DNA from: Cryptomeria japonica
Lineage: Eukaryota > Streptophyta > Pinopsida > Cupressales > Cupressaceae
Length of the DNA stretch: 64,000 bases
Assembly: GCF_030272615.1 (NCBI RefSeq)
Contig: NC_081406.1
Coordinates: 398,011,939 to 398,075,938 of the forward strand
Reading direction: 5' to 3'
In this document: piece after piece, positions 53,341 to 62,257 of the stretch
Numbering within the stretch: the first letter of the stretch is position 1
How the letters are laid out: every line of letters begins with the position of its first letter
Translations under genes and position numbers: made by a program
Notes under the pieces: generated by a model
The model's database searches: none
What the model was told of the DNA's origin: nothing
Seen by the model: the letters and a program-made list of their open reading frames with translations, nothing else

Positions 53341-53990
53341 CTTCTTTCTTCTTCTAGTATCAGATAGAGCAAAAGGTGTTTCCTTTGGAGCTCGCTTCTA
53401 TGCCGGTACCCTGCTTGTAACCTTCTTAACCGGTTGCTTCCTTATTTCCTCCTTAGTCTCTTCACTTTTCTTCCTCAACACCCTCTTGAATGCTAAGGGA
53501 GTGTCATCATCAGATCTAGATTCTGATGGAATAGGCTCAATAAATATTTCAGGAACTTTCCTCTTCCTTTTTTTGGAACAACATCAATTAATGCATTTAT
53601 ATCCTGAGATACTTATTCAACAAATTGAGTTGCCTTTCCCTGCTATTTCTTCCTCTTCTTCCGGTTAAACTCAGTATCAACCTCTTGCTTCTTTTGTTTA
53701 GCAATACCAAAGGATTTCTCATCATCAATAGGTGCATCAATTAACAACTTTACATAACCATCTAGAATCTGCGCATCAACTTCATAACCCATCTCTTCAA
53801 TCCATATCTTCCAAGGCTTGACAACTTCCATCAAAGTTTCATCCTTTTTAACCATGAAGCATATCTCGGTTGAGTATTTCTCAACAATTTGCTTTGGAGC
53901 CCTCTCTATAGAATTCATAGCCTTCTGAAATGCCTTGAAGTAACCCCATACCTTATCATCACACTGACTACCCAAAGTAGCAATAGATTA
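53341..53990 (-). pseudogene. Element H block B and basic linker
   Basis: The frame 53975-53643 reads VWGYFKAFQKAMNSIERAP, STEICFMVKKDETLMEVVK and MGYEVDAQILDGYVKLLIDAP, then a lysine-rich nuclear-localisation-like tail (FNRKKRKK). It aligns with M and C block B. From 53640 to 53345 a basic/proline/threonine linker follows in broken frames, ending in RRRKKMDDI as in D. Confidence 0.8.
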
Positions 53991-54408
53991 TTTCAGTTAT
54001 CTTCCTACCGGGATATCAAATGCACATTGTCTCTTCCCAAAACTGGGAGTTTCATTAATGAAAAATAACATCAAATAGGCAATAAGATTTCTATACCAGA
54101 ATGTTCCCTTCTTCTCTCCTTTGATCTTCCCTAGGTTAATTAACAATTCATCTAACATCCATCCAAAAAGATCTAACTTCTTATTTTACCTCATAATCTT
54201 ATGTGCTACATAAATGCAAGAGCTAGAAATAGAATTCAGACAATTTGATTGAGTTACCTTGTATCCAATAGTCATGCTTCTGAATCTGATGTCTCTATCG
54301 GTGATAGTGCTAACCCTCATTGATTGCTTGTTCGATGTTACACCGGTGATGACCCTAATAGCTTCCTTCGAGATCTTATAAAGTCTGTCCAACCAGATTA
54401 ATTCTCTT
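53991..54408 (-). pseudogene. Element H block A, C-terminal part
   Basis: From the C junction at 54408 the frame reads RELIWLDRLYKISKEAIRVITGV, then NKQSMRVSTITDRDIRFRSMTIGYKVTQSNCLNSISSSCIYVAHKIM. It aligns with C block A (REFFWLDLVHKITKEAVKAVTGL; DKRSLRVNDVTDINVRFISMILGYKTTHANRLNSVSSLC) but lacks a stretch of about 20 residues between the two parts. The N-terminal half is at 60929-61131, on the other side of C. Confidence 0.85.
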
Positions 54409-55206
54409 TGTTGGCAAATGCACACTCCAATGAGACATTGTAGGTGATTGAAGGTTCTGTCATTGATGGCAACCTTACAATCCTATGACACTGGCAAGAC
54501 AATTTACTGGCACCAATAAAGACAGACTCTACACTGGCACAGAGACCACCGGCAGCAAAAGGAAGCATACCGACACAGAAGCTGACAAGAATTTTGTTTG
54601 TAGTATATTTTGTTAATTATTGTAAAATCATTGTAATCCGACTTGGCAAGTTGTAAAATGACTCATATATATAAGAGATCATTATAGAACATTTAAGAAG
54701 AAGAGGAAGAAAATATATAGGCAAAATAAGGTAGACCTATTATGTGAATTATAGGTTAAGGGTTTATGTATGAAGTAGAGCTATAAAATGGTATTGGATC
54801 TGGCATAGTAGATGCTATTTTGAAGCAGTACAAGACATTGGATTTATATAATCCATTTTGTAAGTCAGTGAGACTTCCCATTTTGTAATTGAGCAGTGAG
54901 CTCTAGGCACTTGGCCTTCCAGCATGTGCAGGCCCCTCTTGTAGCAGTAATATTCTCTTATTGGCCAGTAAGTAAATATTGTGGGTCACAAATACCACCG
55001 AGGTTTTTCCCACACCGGGTTTCCTCATTAAAGTACTGTGTTATAGTGTGTTTTTCATGTGGTTGTTGTTATCTCTGTTTATTGCATTATTTCTTGTTTA
55101 CCGGTATACAGTATTAATATGTTCTACATGTTTTAAGTTAAGAAAATCTTATAACCGGTTAGATACTGATTCACCCCCCCTCTCAGTATCTGTGGGAATC
55201 CTAACA
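54409..55206 (+). repeat. Element C 5' LTR
   Basis: 798 bases, TGTTGGCAAATGC to GGGAATCCTAACA. It has TATATATAAG at 54666-54675, CAGCATGTGCAGGCCCC near 54921-54937, the U5 TTTTTCCC-ACACC-GGGTTTCC near 55005-55023 and TTCACCCCCCCTCTCAGT at about 55170-55187. Confidence 0.93.
54666..54675 (+). promoter_or_regulatory. TATA-like box of element C 5' LTR
   Basis: TATATATAAG, about 257 bases into the LTR; the same word is kept at 60391-60400 in the 3' LTR and in H and D, so it is likely the LTR promoter. Confidence 0.65.
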
Positions 55207-55207
55207 A

Positions 55208-55219
55208 TTGGTATCAGAG
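55208..55219 (+). other. Element C primer binding site
   Basis: TGGTATCAGAGC, initiator-Met-tRNA type, directly after the LTR end. Confidence 0.9.
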
Positions 55220-55277
55220 CTTGGTCCTCTATTTTCAGAAGCCTAACAACTTGAGGAAGACTTGGACACCGGTAGAG

Positions 55278-56270
55278 ATGGAAAACTTGATGAAGCAATT
55301 AGAAGTAGCTCTCTTAGACTATGATGCAGAAAAATTGAAAAATATCAAACTTGAAGATGATCCAAAAGCTACACAGGATATTATTCAAGCACTTCAAGAA
55401 AATCTTACCATTACAAGAAACAAGAGAAGAGAACTTTGTGAAAAGATGCAAAATGAGAATGATGAAAAGGAAACTCTTAGTGATCTGATGAATAAGCTGA
55501 AACAAGAAAACTTGACAACAAAGAATGAGATGCAGGATATGACTATGAGATTTTGTAAAGAAATTGAAGATAGAAAGAAGAATGAAGAAGACTTGACTAG
55601 AAGACTGAATGATGCTGCACATGAAAACACAAGAATTAGTTATGAAAATGATATGTTGAATACAAATCTGATGCATGCACAGAATGACTCAAATGAACTC
55701 ATGAGACAAAAAGGTATCTTGGAAGGAGAATTGGCTGCTATAAATCAACATAAAGAAAAATTCAAGAAAAGCTCAGAAGAACTTGGTGACTTGTTAAAGA
55801 ATCAGAAACCTAAGGGTGACACTAATGGTCTTGGCTTTGAAGCTGGTGAAAGCTCCAGTACTACAAACACACAGGATCATGAAAAACTTGTAAGACAACC
55901 TATTGCTTATAAATTTAATGGCAAATGCTTTAACTGTAACAAGTATGGTCATAGAGAAAATCAATGTAGATCTAGAAATTATCAGAATACTAATACACCC
56001 ACCGGTCAATGTTCAAAATGCAACAAAATTGGTCATAATTCAAAGAATTGCAGAATGAATGTAAGATGTTATATTTGTGGAAGATTTGTACATTTATCTA
56101 ATCAATGCAGAACACCAACCGGCATAGGATATGGAAAAGCTATTCGGAAAAATAATGTGACTTGTTATGCCTGTAAAAAAATTGGACATATTGCAAAATT
56201 TTGTAGAAGCAAGTCCTCACCAGTAAATAACAAAGGTGCTAGTTTGAAAGGTAAAGAAAAAGTTGAATAA
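55278..56270 (+). CDS. Element C Gag-like coiled-coil protein with four zinc knuckles
   Basis: I choose ATG 55278 as start; the frame is open upstream to the primer site but has no earlier ATG. The product has about 330 residues. Residues 45-185 are a long charged coiled coil (LMNKLKQENLTTKNEM; EDLTRRLNDAAHEN). Then four CCHC knuckles at about 55926-55967, 56010-56051, 56067-56108 and 56163-56204; three have G-H, the third has V-H (CYICGRFVHLSNQC). A K-rich tail ends the protein. The N-terminal capsid core typical of Copia Gag is absent, so it may be a truncated Gag that binds RNA and joins particles made by another element. No stop or frameshift inside. Confidence 0.85.
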   Translation: MENLMKQLEVALLDYDAEKLKNIKLEDDPKATQDIIQALQENLTITRNKRRELCEKMQNENDEKETLSDLMNKLKQENLTTKNEMQDMTMRFCKEIEDRKKNEEDLTRRLNDAAHENTRISYENDMLNTNLMHAQNDSNELMRQKGILEGELAAINQHKEKFKKSSEELGDLLKNQKPKGDTNGLGFEAGESSSTTNTQDHEKLVRQPIAYKFNGKCFNCNKYGHRENQCRSRNYQNTNTPTGQCSKCNKIGHNSKNCRMNVRCYICGRFVHLSNQCRTPTGIGYGKAIRKNNVTCYACKKIGHIAKFCRSKSSPVNNKGASLKGKEKVE

Positions 56271-56707
56271 GTTAAGCAAGAATTCTCAAAACAATGGATC
56301 AGGAAATCAGAACTAAATGTTGATAGGAATACTCCTCCACCGACAGAACAGAGTAACACTCCACTGACAAAACAGAGTAACATTCCACTGGTAGGAGAGT
56401 CTTCATCTAACTGAAGAAAATTTCCTTGAGGCTTTAGCAATCAAATGTGAAACATGCTATTATTCCCTCGGTTGATGGTGAGAAGTTGAAATTACTTCTA
56501 TACCGATAGATAAGTTAAGTCATTACTTAATCGACAAGCATTAAATGTGGTAGTTGGTAAAAATAACATTATAAATCAGTGTTTTGGCTCCAATTTCATT
56601 TCACCGAGCATTCAAACAATCAAAGAGCGCAAAAAATTCCTGAGCAAAGACATTTCGAGCAATTCAACAAGCAATCTTTCCTAAGGAAGATAAAGGTATT
56701 TATAATC
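56271..56707 (+). other. Element C spacer between Gag-like ORF and block A
   Basis: No convincing ORF. Short degenerate repeats CCACTGA-AAACAGAGTAACA near 56335-56395 (three copies of ACAGAGTAACA or similar). A leader-like segment ends at ATG 56708. Confidence 0.55.
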
Positions 56708-57385
56708 ATGGCTTCTTCATCTGTTCCTGAATTTATAGCAAACCCTACTATAGTCGAAGTGGTTAAACACCCTAGACCCGTATTTCAGTTAGTTCCCGAA
56801 ATTGCTAAGAAGGATGATAATGTTGGTGCATTTTCTCAAATCCCCAAAGGAGTAGTTTTTGCAGAAGACCCTAGAATGTACATACATTGTCACATAGAAG
56901 AATTAGGTGATGAGGAAATCAAGAGCATGTATAAAACTATAATTTGTGATGATTCCGGTAATGTGAAACCTAGACACAAAATAGTTGAAACCCTAGGATT
57001 CACTGAAATTCTCAGTATTCTGGATTTCCCTAAGGATGTTATAAGGATAGTTTTAAGCAGGGTTCATCGTGAATTCTTCTGGTTAGATTTAGTTCACAAA
57101 ATCACAAAAGAGGCAGTAAAGGCTGTGACAGGGTTACCTTCCACCAGTAACAGACCTAATAAGACAAAGAAAGTCTCAAATGACCTGGTGATGAACCTAA
57201 TAGGTGCAACATCTGATAAGAGATCTTTAAGAGTGAATGATGTAACCGACATCAATGTCAGATTCATTAGCATGATTTTAGGCTATAAAACCACACATGC
57301 AAATAGGTTAAACTCAGTCTCTAGCCTATGCATAAAGACTGCTTATGATATGATCAAGGATAATGCAAAAAATAGATGTGTGTGA
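56708..57385 (+). CDS. Element C block A of unknown polyprotein
   Basis: ATG 56708 lies in the open frame and is followed by MASSSVPEF. The product of 225 residues has NVGAFSQIPKGVVFAEDPRMYIHCHIEELG, then PRHKIVETLGFTEILSIL, VIRIVLSRVHREFFWLDLV, KITKEAVKAVTGLP, then a lysine/asparagine insert and LRVNDVTDINVRFISMILGY. It ends at TGA 57383-57385. The downstream sequence continues the protein in another frame (KKDKKGTFRFGNLLVC) until a TAG at 57495-57497, so ORF A and the next ORF were one protein. Function unknown. The pattern resembles unnamed domains in large plant non-autonomous elements. Confidence 0.8.
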   Translation: MASSSVPEFIANPTIVEVVKHPRPVFQLVPEIAKKDDNVGAFSQIPKGVVFAEDPRMYIHCHIEELGDEEIKSMYKTIICDDSGNVKPRHKIVETLGFTEILSILDFPKDVIRIVLSRVHREFFWLDLVHKITKEAVKAVTGLPSTSNRPNKTKKVSNDLVMNLIGATSDKRSLRVNDVTDINVRFISMILGYKTTHANRLNSVSSLCIKTAYDMIKDNAKNRCV

Positions 57386-57497
57386 ATGGTAGAAAGATGA
57401 GCTTATTGATAATCTTGAAAAAATTAAGAAAGACAAAAAGGGGACATTTAGATTTGGAAACCTACTTGTCTGTTTAATGCTGCACATAACAAAATAG

Positions 57498-58877
57498 GTG
57501 CCCGGTATCAGTAATAAAAATCTTAGTTTTGATATACCGGTAGGCAAACAATTATGTGATTTACTAAATAACATGGGTGAAAACAAAGAAAAGAATATAA
57601 ATGAGTACTTTCAGGCATTGAAGGCCCGAATGAATACTAGAGTCAGACTTTCACAAGCAATTATAAATAAGTACAAGGATGAAATATGCTTTGTTATTAA
57701 GAAGGATGAGATTTGGATGGAGGCAGTTGTCCCAAGAACCATTTGGGTCACTGAAATGGGTTATGAAACTGATGACCACATAATTGAAACATATGCAAAA
57801 GCCCTTCTGGAAGCACCCAAGGAACTTGAAGAAGAGGTATTTGGCAGTGCTAAGACTATGGAGAATCAAATTCAATCTAAGAAAAGGGTAAAGAAAGTAG
57901 AAGCAACAGTAAGAAGAGGATCTAGGCAAGCAAAGGCTATCAAAGAAGATATACTTAAACAAACCGGTATCACTAAAGATGAGTTAGAAACACTACAACC
58001 AGAAACTCACCTTTCACCGGTAGCAACTTCTTCAGAAAGTGACATGGCAGCTGCATTTAAAAGAGTTGTGAGGAAAAGACAACCTTCACCAGTATCTACA
58101 CCTTCTCCTAGAAGAACCAGACAGAAACAACAGGCAGTAAGGCCCCCGACTAAGAAGATAACTCCAAAGATGAAGAAGTTAACACCCAAGAAGAAGACTC
58201 AACAAAACATTGCTCCAATTGACAAACTACTAGATGAAATAACAGAGGATGGACATCTGAAAAACATCAATAAATTATATGATTCATTATCAGTTGATGA
58301 CAAGGAGAAATTTAAAAACAATGTAATTCTACACTTGGACATTTACAAGAAATTTCTAATGCAAGTTGTACATGAATTATCAGCAGAACTGTTTGAAAGA
58401 CTTGAAGCTAGAAGGCAAGCTGTTGTAGAGCTTGATAAGAAAATGAAAATTGAAAAACTACTTGTTGTTTATCCTGTCAACTCACCAAAAGAGATATATG
58501 ATATGATCTGTGAGGCTAACCGACCAGTATTTTCAACTGCACACCGACATGTAGCACTTATGGTTGGTAGAGTAAATGAGGTTGCAGAGGAAAATGCCAA
58601 TGCATGGGACATATTCCTTGTAGAGAAGGAAAAGCAGGAAGAATATAGAAACCCTAAACCCATCAAAGTATATCAGAAGGATAAAGATAAGGGAAAAGGC
58701 AAGGTTGGTGGACCACCTAGCATAAAAATAAAAGATAACTTATCTCCACCGCCTCTGAATACTCCACCGGCAGTGACTACTGATAATCAACCAGATAGTG
58801 AGAGCATGGACATACCACAAGAGGACACAAATCCTAAATTTAAGTTATTATACACAGTGGACATTGATACTCAATAG
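57498..58877 (+). CDS. Element C blocks B, C and D of unknown polyprotein
   Basis: An open frame of 459 codons with no internal stop. Residues 30-105 form block B (KARMNTRVRLSQAI; DEICFVIKKDEIWMEAVVPRTIWVTEMGYETD). Residues 115-240 are a basic linker with many K, R, P and T. Block C, about 240-300, has LYDSLSVDDKEKFKNNVILHLDIY. Block D, about 310-380, has NSPKEIYDMICEANRPVF and HVALMVGRVNEVAEENANAW. The tail is K/P-rich and acidic, ending at TAG 58875. No catalytic motif of a known enzyme is seen. The long open frame in an otherwise decayed family suggests C is the youngest or was under selection longest. Confidence 0.82.
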   Translation: MPGISNKNLSFDIPVGKQLCDLLNNMGENKEKNINEYFQALKARMNTRVRLSQAIINKYKDEICFVIKKDEIWMEAVVPRTIWVTEMGYETDDHIIETYAKALLEAPKELEEEVFGSAKTMENQIQSKKRVKKVEATVRRGSRQAKAIKEDILKQTGITKDELETLQPETHLSPVATSSESDMAAAFKRVVRKRQPSPVSTPSPRRTRQKQQAVRPPTKKITPKMKKLTPKKKTQQNIAPIDKLLDEITEDGHLKNINKLYDSLSVDDKEKFKNNVILHLDIYKKFLMQVVHELSAELFERLEARRQAVVELDKKMKIEKLLVVYPVNSPKEIYDMICEANRPVFSTAHRHVALMVGRVNEVAEENANAWDIFLVEKEKQEEYRNPKPIKVYQKDKDKGKGKVGGPPSIKIKDNLSPPPLNTPPAVTTDNQPDSESMDIPQEDTNPKFKLLYTVDIDTQ

Positions 58878-59242
58878 GTCAATATTGTGGTAGATAAGGA
58901 TACAACTGAGAAGACATATATGGCTAATGAGAAACTGGTAATTGATGGTACAGAAGGTTAATTGGCATATGATAACATAGAGCAACAAGTAGAGAAACAT
59001 GCTCCATCACAGCAACAGGTTCACACAGAGTTAGTGCCACCAACAACAGTTGAGCAAGAAAAACCTTTGCTTAAAGAAATGGAAACACAAACTGACCTAC
59101 CAAAGGTCACCACAAGCAAGGATATTGCTCCCACTGGCGGAATACAGAGTGTTGGCTCTTCAAGTACAGAATTCAAACCATAAAGAAGATAACAGATTAT
59201 AGCTCACAAGCTTACAAGGCAATAGATGACACCATTCCAATT
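58878..59242 (+). pseudogene. Element C acidic linker
   Basis: The same frame continues after TAG 58875 with DKDTTEKTYMANEK, a stop near 58959, then QQVEKHAPSQQQVH and EMETQTDLPKVTT to 59183. It is a low-complexity Q/E/T/P-rich linker between blocks D and E, comparable to the V/E-rich linkers of H and D. Confidence 0.65.
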
Positions 59243-59892
59243 TTGAAATTGATAGCACCAAAATGTAATGTAGATAATAAAGATTCTTTGAGTCAACTTT
59301 ACACTTTGTCTAAGTATATTACTGAAAACACTGTGACAGTTGAACAAATAAAAGAGGAAGCATTCAAGGAGAGATTAGAGAAGGAAAAACACAAATTCTT
59401 TGAGGAAGAAATAAAGAAGTGTACAAGGCAATTTGACACACTTCTACCGGAACTATGTAGCACATTGAAGGAATTAAAAACTTTGTACAGGGATACATGT
59501 AAAACTAACTTTCTGACAGTTGATATAGATAAGAAAATTAGCAAGATACAGGAAGAAATAAATCAACTAGCTGACAATTTCATTAATTCATTATCAATTT
59601 TTGAGTAGAAAATAACAGGTTTTGAGGAAGAACTACTAAAGTTGGAAAGAGACAAAGAAAGAATAAAAGGTAAGGCTAAAGATCTTAAATGGAGACTTAG
59701 TCCAAAATTGGACTATCTCGCCTCCTTAAGGAAAGAAATATCTAATGCCTTGATTCAAGGATAGAAAACACCAGCAGAGCAAATGCAACACCTCACCGGT
59801 ACAGTTCAGAGGACAGAGGCTGCAATAAAAGACAACAAAAAGTTCATTGAGAGCTTGAATTTGGTTTTGGCAGATCTTTTTCAGATGTAACC
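59243..59892 (+). pseudogene. Element C block E, C-terminal coiled coil
   Basis: The open part 59243-59608 has VEQIKEEAFKERLEKEKHKFFEEEIKK and DIDKKISKIQEEINQLADNF. After a stop at 59606-59608 the frame continues with EEELLKLERDKERIKGKAKDL and LSPKLDYLASLRKEI, which aligns with H and D. A second stop at 59762 precedes QRTEAAIKDNKKFIESLNLVL, and the natural end is near 59888. It is a long helical, probably oligomerising segment. Confidence 0.78.
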
Positions 59893-60133
59893 AACTAGTT
59901 ACAAGGATGAAGCAGGAAACCACACTCATTGACACCTTGACAACCTTTGTCATTGATGCCAAAGGGGGAGTAGTGGAATGAGAAAAATAATCAGTAAACT
60001 GACTCATCAACTCAGGGGGAGTACATATTCTTTTGGTACACATCTTTGGTAAGACAATACCGACAAATTCTTTTTGGATGACAATTTTTGGATTTTTCTC
60101 ATGAGTGTTGCCATCAATGCCAAAGGGGGAGAT
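59893..60133 (+). other. Element C 3' noncoding region with two polypurine tracts
   Basis: CATTGATGCCAAAGGGGGAG at 59951-59970 and CATCAATGCCAAAGGGGGAG at 60112-60131 are near-identical 20-base words, 161 bases apart; the second abuts the LTR. Confidence 0.9.
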
Positions 60134-60928
60134 TGTTGGAAAATGCACACTCCAATGAGACATTGTAGGTGATTGAAGGTTTTGTCATTGATGGCAACCT
60201 TACAATCCTATGACACTGATAAGATAATTTACCGACACCAACAAAGACAGAATCTACACCGGCACAAAGACCACCAGCAGCAAAACGAAGCATACCAGCA
60301 CAAAAGCCGACATAAATTTTGTTTGTAATATATTTTGTTAATTATTGTTAAATCATTGTAAGTCAACTTGGAAAGTTGTAAAATGACTCATATATATAAG
60401 AGATCATTATAGAACATTTAAGAAGAGGAAGAAAAAATATAGGTGAAATAAGGTAGACCTATTATGCGAATTATAGGTTAAGGGTTTATGTATGAAGCAG
60501 AGCTATAACCTGGTACTAGATCTAGCATAGTAGATGCTATTTTGAAGTAGTACAAGACATTGGATTTATATAATCCATTTTGTAATTTAGTGAGACTTCC
60601 CATTTTGTAATTGAGCAGTGAGCTCTAAGCACTTGGCCTTCCTGCATGTGCAGGCCCCTCTTGCAGCAGTAATATTCTCTTATTGGCCAATAAGTGAATA
60701 TTGTGGTTCAAAAATCCCATCGAGGTTTTTCCCACATCGGGTTTCCTCGTTAAACTACTATGTTATGGTGTGTTTTGCATGTGGTTGCTGTTATCTCTGT
60801 TTATTGCATTATTTCTTATTTATCGGTATATAGTATTAATATGTTCTACATGTTTTAAGTTAAGAAAATCTTATAACTAGTTAGATACTGATTCAGCCCC
60901 CCTCTCAATATCTATGGGAATACTAACA
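60134..60928 (+). repeat. Element C 3' LTR
   Basis: 795 bases, TGTTGGAAAATGC to GGGAATACTAACA. TATATATAAG at 60391-60400. The C-rich motif reads TTCAGCCCCCCTCTCAAT here, one change from the 5' LTR. Confidence 0.93.
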
Positions 60929-61131
60929 CTATGCACTCCACTCAAAACATATCTGACAATCTCATCCTCAAATTCAAGAATATGTAGAATGTCGGTAAAC
61001 CCTAGATCCTCAATGTGTTTGTACTTAGGCTTTATCTTTCCAAAATCTCCCATTAACTCGCTCATATAAATTCTCTTAATATCATTGGTTCCCAAATCCT
61101 CAATGTGACAATGAATGTAAGCTCTGACATC
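60929..61131 (-). pseudogene. Element H block A, N-terminal part
   Basis: From the D junction at 61131 the minus strand reads DVRAYIHCHIEDLGTNDIKRIY, GDFGKIKPKYKHIEDLGFTDILHILEFEDEIVRYVLSGVH. It aligns with C (RMYIHCHIEELG; VKPRHKIVETLGFTEILSIL; VLSRVH). No primer site follows the LTR at 61132, which shows the LTR belongs to an insertion (D) into this ORF. The frame resumes at 54408 after C. Confidence 0.85.
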
Positions 61132-62019
61132 TGTTGGAATCCAAGAACATTGAGAGGGGGGGGGGTGAATCAGTGTTCTACCAGAATGATCAATTTTAAC
61201 CTTATCAAAACATGCATTCACCAACCAGTATACCAGTACATATAAGATTGAAAGAAGTAAACAAATCAATAAGCCAATCACACAAATGAGTACCATAACA
61301 TAGAGAATTATACGTGGAAAACCTCAAAGAGGAAAAACCATGGTGGGATTTGTGACCCACAATATCAATCCACTGATCATATGAAAAGATATTACAAAAT
61401 ATAGGGGCCTGTACATGTAGGAAGGCTTACAACCTAGAGCACACTGATCATCACAAAAGAGACTCACTGACTACATACAAATCCAGACTACAATCCAGAG
61501 AAATGAGTGAACTGCAAAGATAGCATCTCCTATGCCTGAATATAGTTCCCATTAAGCTCTGTCTGTTCCGGTCTGAAACCCTAAACACTTACCAGAATAA
61601 CCTCTTATATAATCTTCACATTACAACATTACATATCTCTCAACACATCTTACACATTGAAAAATGATCTAATCAACTAACCTATATACCCTTACAATCC
61701 TTCATGCCTTATGTCAGCTTACATAGATAATTAAAAAGTGAATATACATGTCGGATCAGTTACATATATACATAAATATCAAATCAATTGCCGATTGTCG
61801 GATCTCCCAAATGATGTTGGGCTTCTATATCCTCATGAATTTATGTCGACCTGCAATGCCGATAAGCAAATAATTCCTCCCAACCAATGAAGATACCTGC
61901 CGGCGCTACTGTCGGTGAAGTGTCTGATGGTAAACAACCAAACCAAAATATTAAGCCAGAACATGTTGCCATTAATGACAACATATTGAAACCAATCAAA
62001 TGAGTGTCAATTTCCAACA
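61132..62019 (-). repeat. Element D 3' LTR
   Basis: 888 bases, plus view TGTTGGAATCCAAGAAC to TTTCCAACA. Poly-G run near 61154-61163 (reverse of TTCACCCCCC). Minus-strand TATATAAG at 61604-61611. The LTR-proximal polypurine tract is deleted: after 62019 comes CTCAGGAAACACTC, where H has ATCTCCCCATTCGG and about 20 more bases. Confidence 0.9.
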
Positions 62020-62257
62020 CTCAGGAAACACTCATGTGAAAAATGATAATGGTTTCCATCTACTAGTTTCATCCTAAGACTGCTCCCTCTGAGCTAAATA
62101 TACATCTGAGATCATGAACAATACAAAAATACTCCATGTCTCCTGATGCCAAGAATATATTTTTCACCTATACTCCCCCTTTGACATCAATGCCAAAAAC
62201 AAAACCAAAAATCGGGATGAAGAATGAAAGTTTGTACAAAGAATGTCCTAAAATACC
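62020..62257 (-). other. Element D 3' noncoding region
   Basis: No ORF. The second tract is kept (plus view ACTCCCCCTTTGACATC at about 62171-62187), the first is lost. Confidence 0.75.

Larger units (their letters stand above)
54409..60928 (+). mobile_element. Element C: non-autonomous LTR element encoding Gag-like and unknown polyprotein
   Basis: LTRs 54409-55206 and 60134-60928, primer site at 55208-55219, polypurine tract at 60120-60133. Internal length 4927 bases with ORFs for a knuckle protein, blocks A to E, and no RT, integrase or protease. It sits in block A of element H in opposite orientation: CTATG follows at 60929-60933, while the left side reads CTTTG fused to TTGG, a duplication damaged by loss of about two bases. 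It is the best-preserved member of its group. The LTRs differ by roughly 7-8 percent by eye, mostly C/T and G/A. Confidence 0.92.
42705..61131 (-). mobile_element. Element H: non-autonomous LTR element, split by G1, C and cut by D
   Basis: Reading on the minus strand, H enters at 61131 (inside block A), is broken by C, resumes at 54408 (A, B, C, D), is broken by G1, resumes at 44562 (block E, polypurine tracts) and ends in a 3' LTR truncated at 42705. Frames rejoin across G1 and C, which proves single host identity: D and H read the same sequence across the G1 site (CATAGATCCTTCCTTCATC at 62977-62995 versus 44556-44567 plus 52357). The 5' part lies right of the window, beyond D. No RT or integrase is seen. 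Confidence 0.88.

Noticed and set aside
53330-53668. Plus-strand hydrophobic ORF of about 110 residues resembling a membrane protein
   Set aside because: It is the antisense of the lysine-rich linker of element H; Lys codons read in reverse give Phe and Leu.
61132-62019. The D LTR as the 5' LTR of element H
   Set aside because: The sequence left of it is the middle of block A with no primer site or Gag, so it is the 3' LTR of an inserted element.
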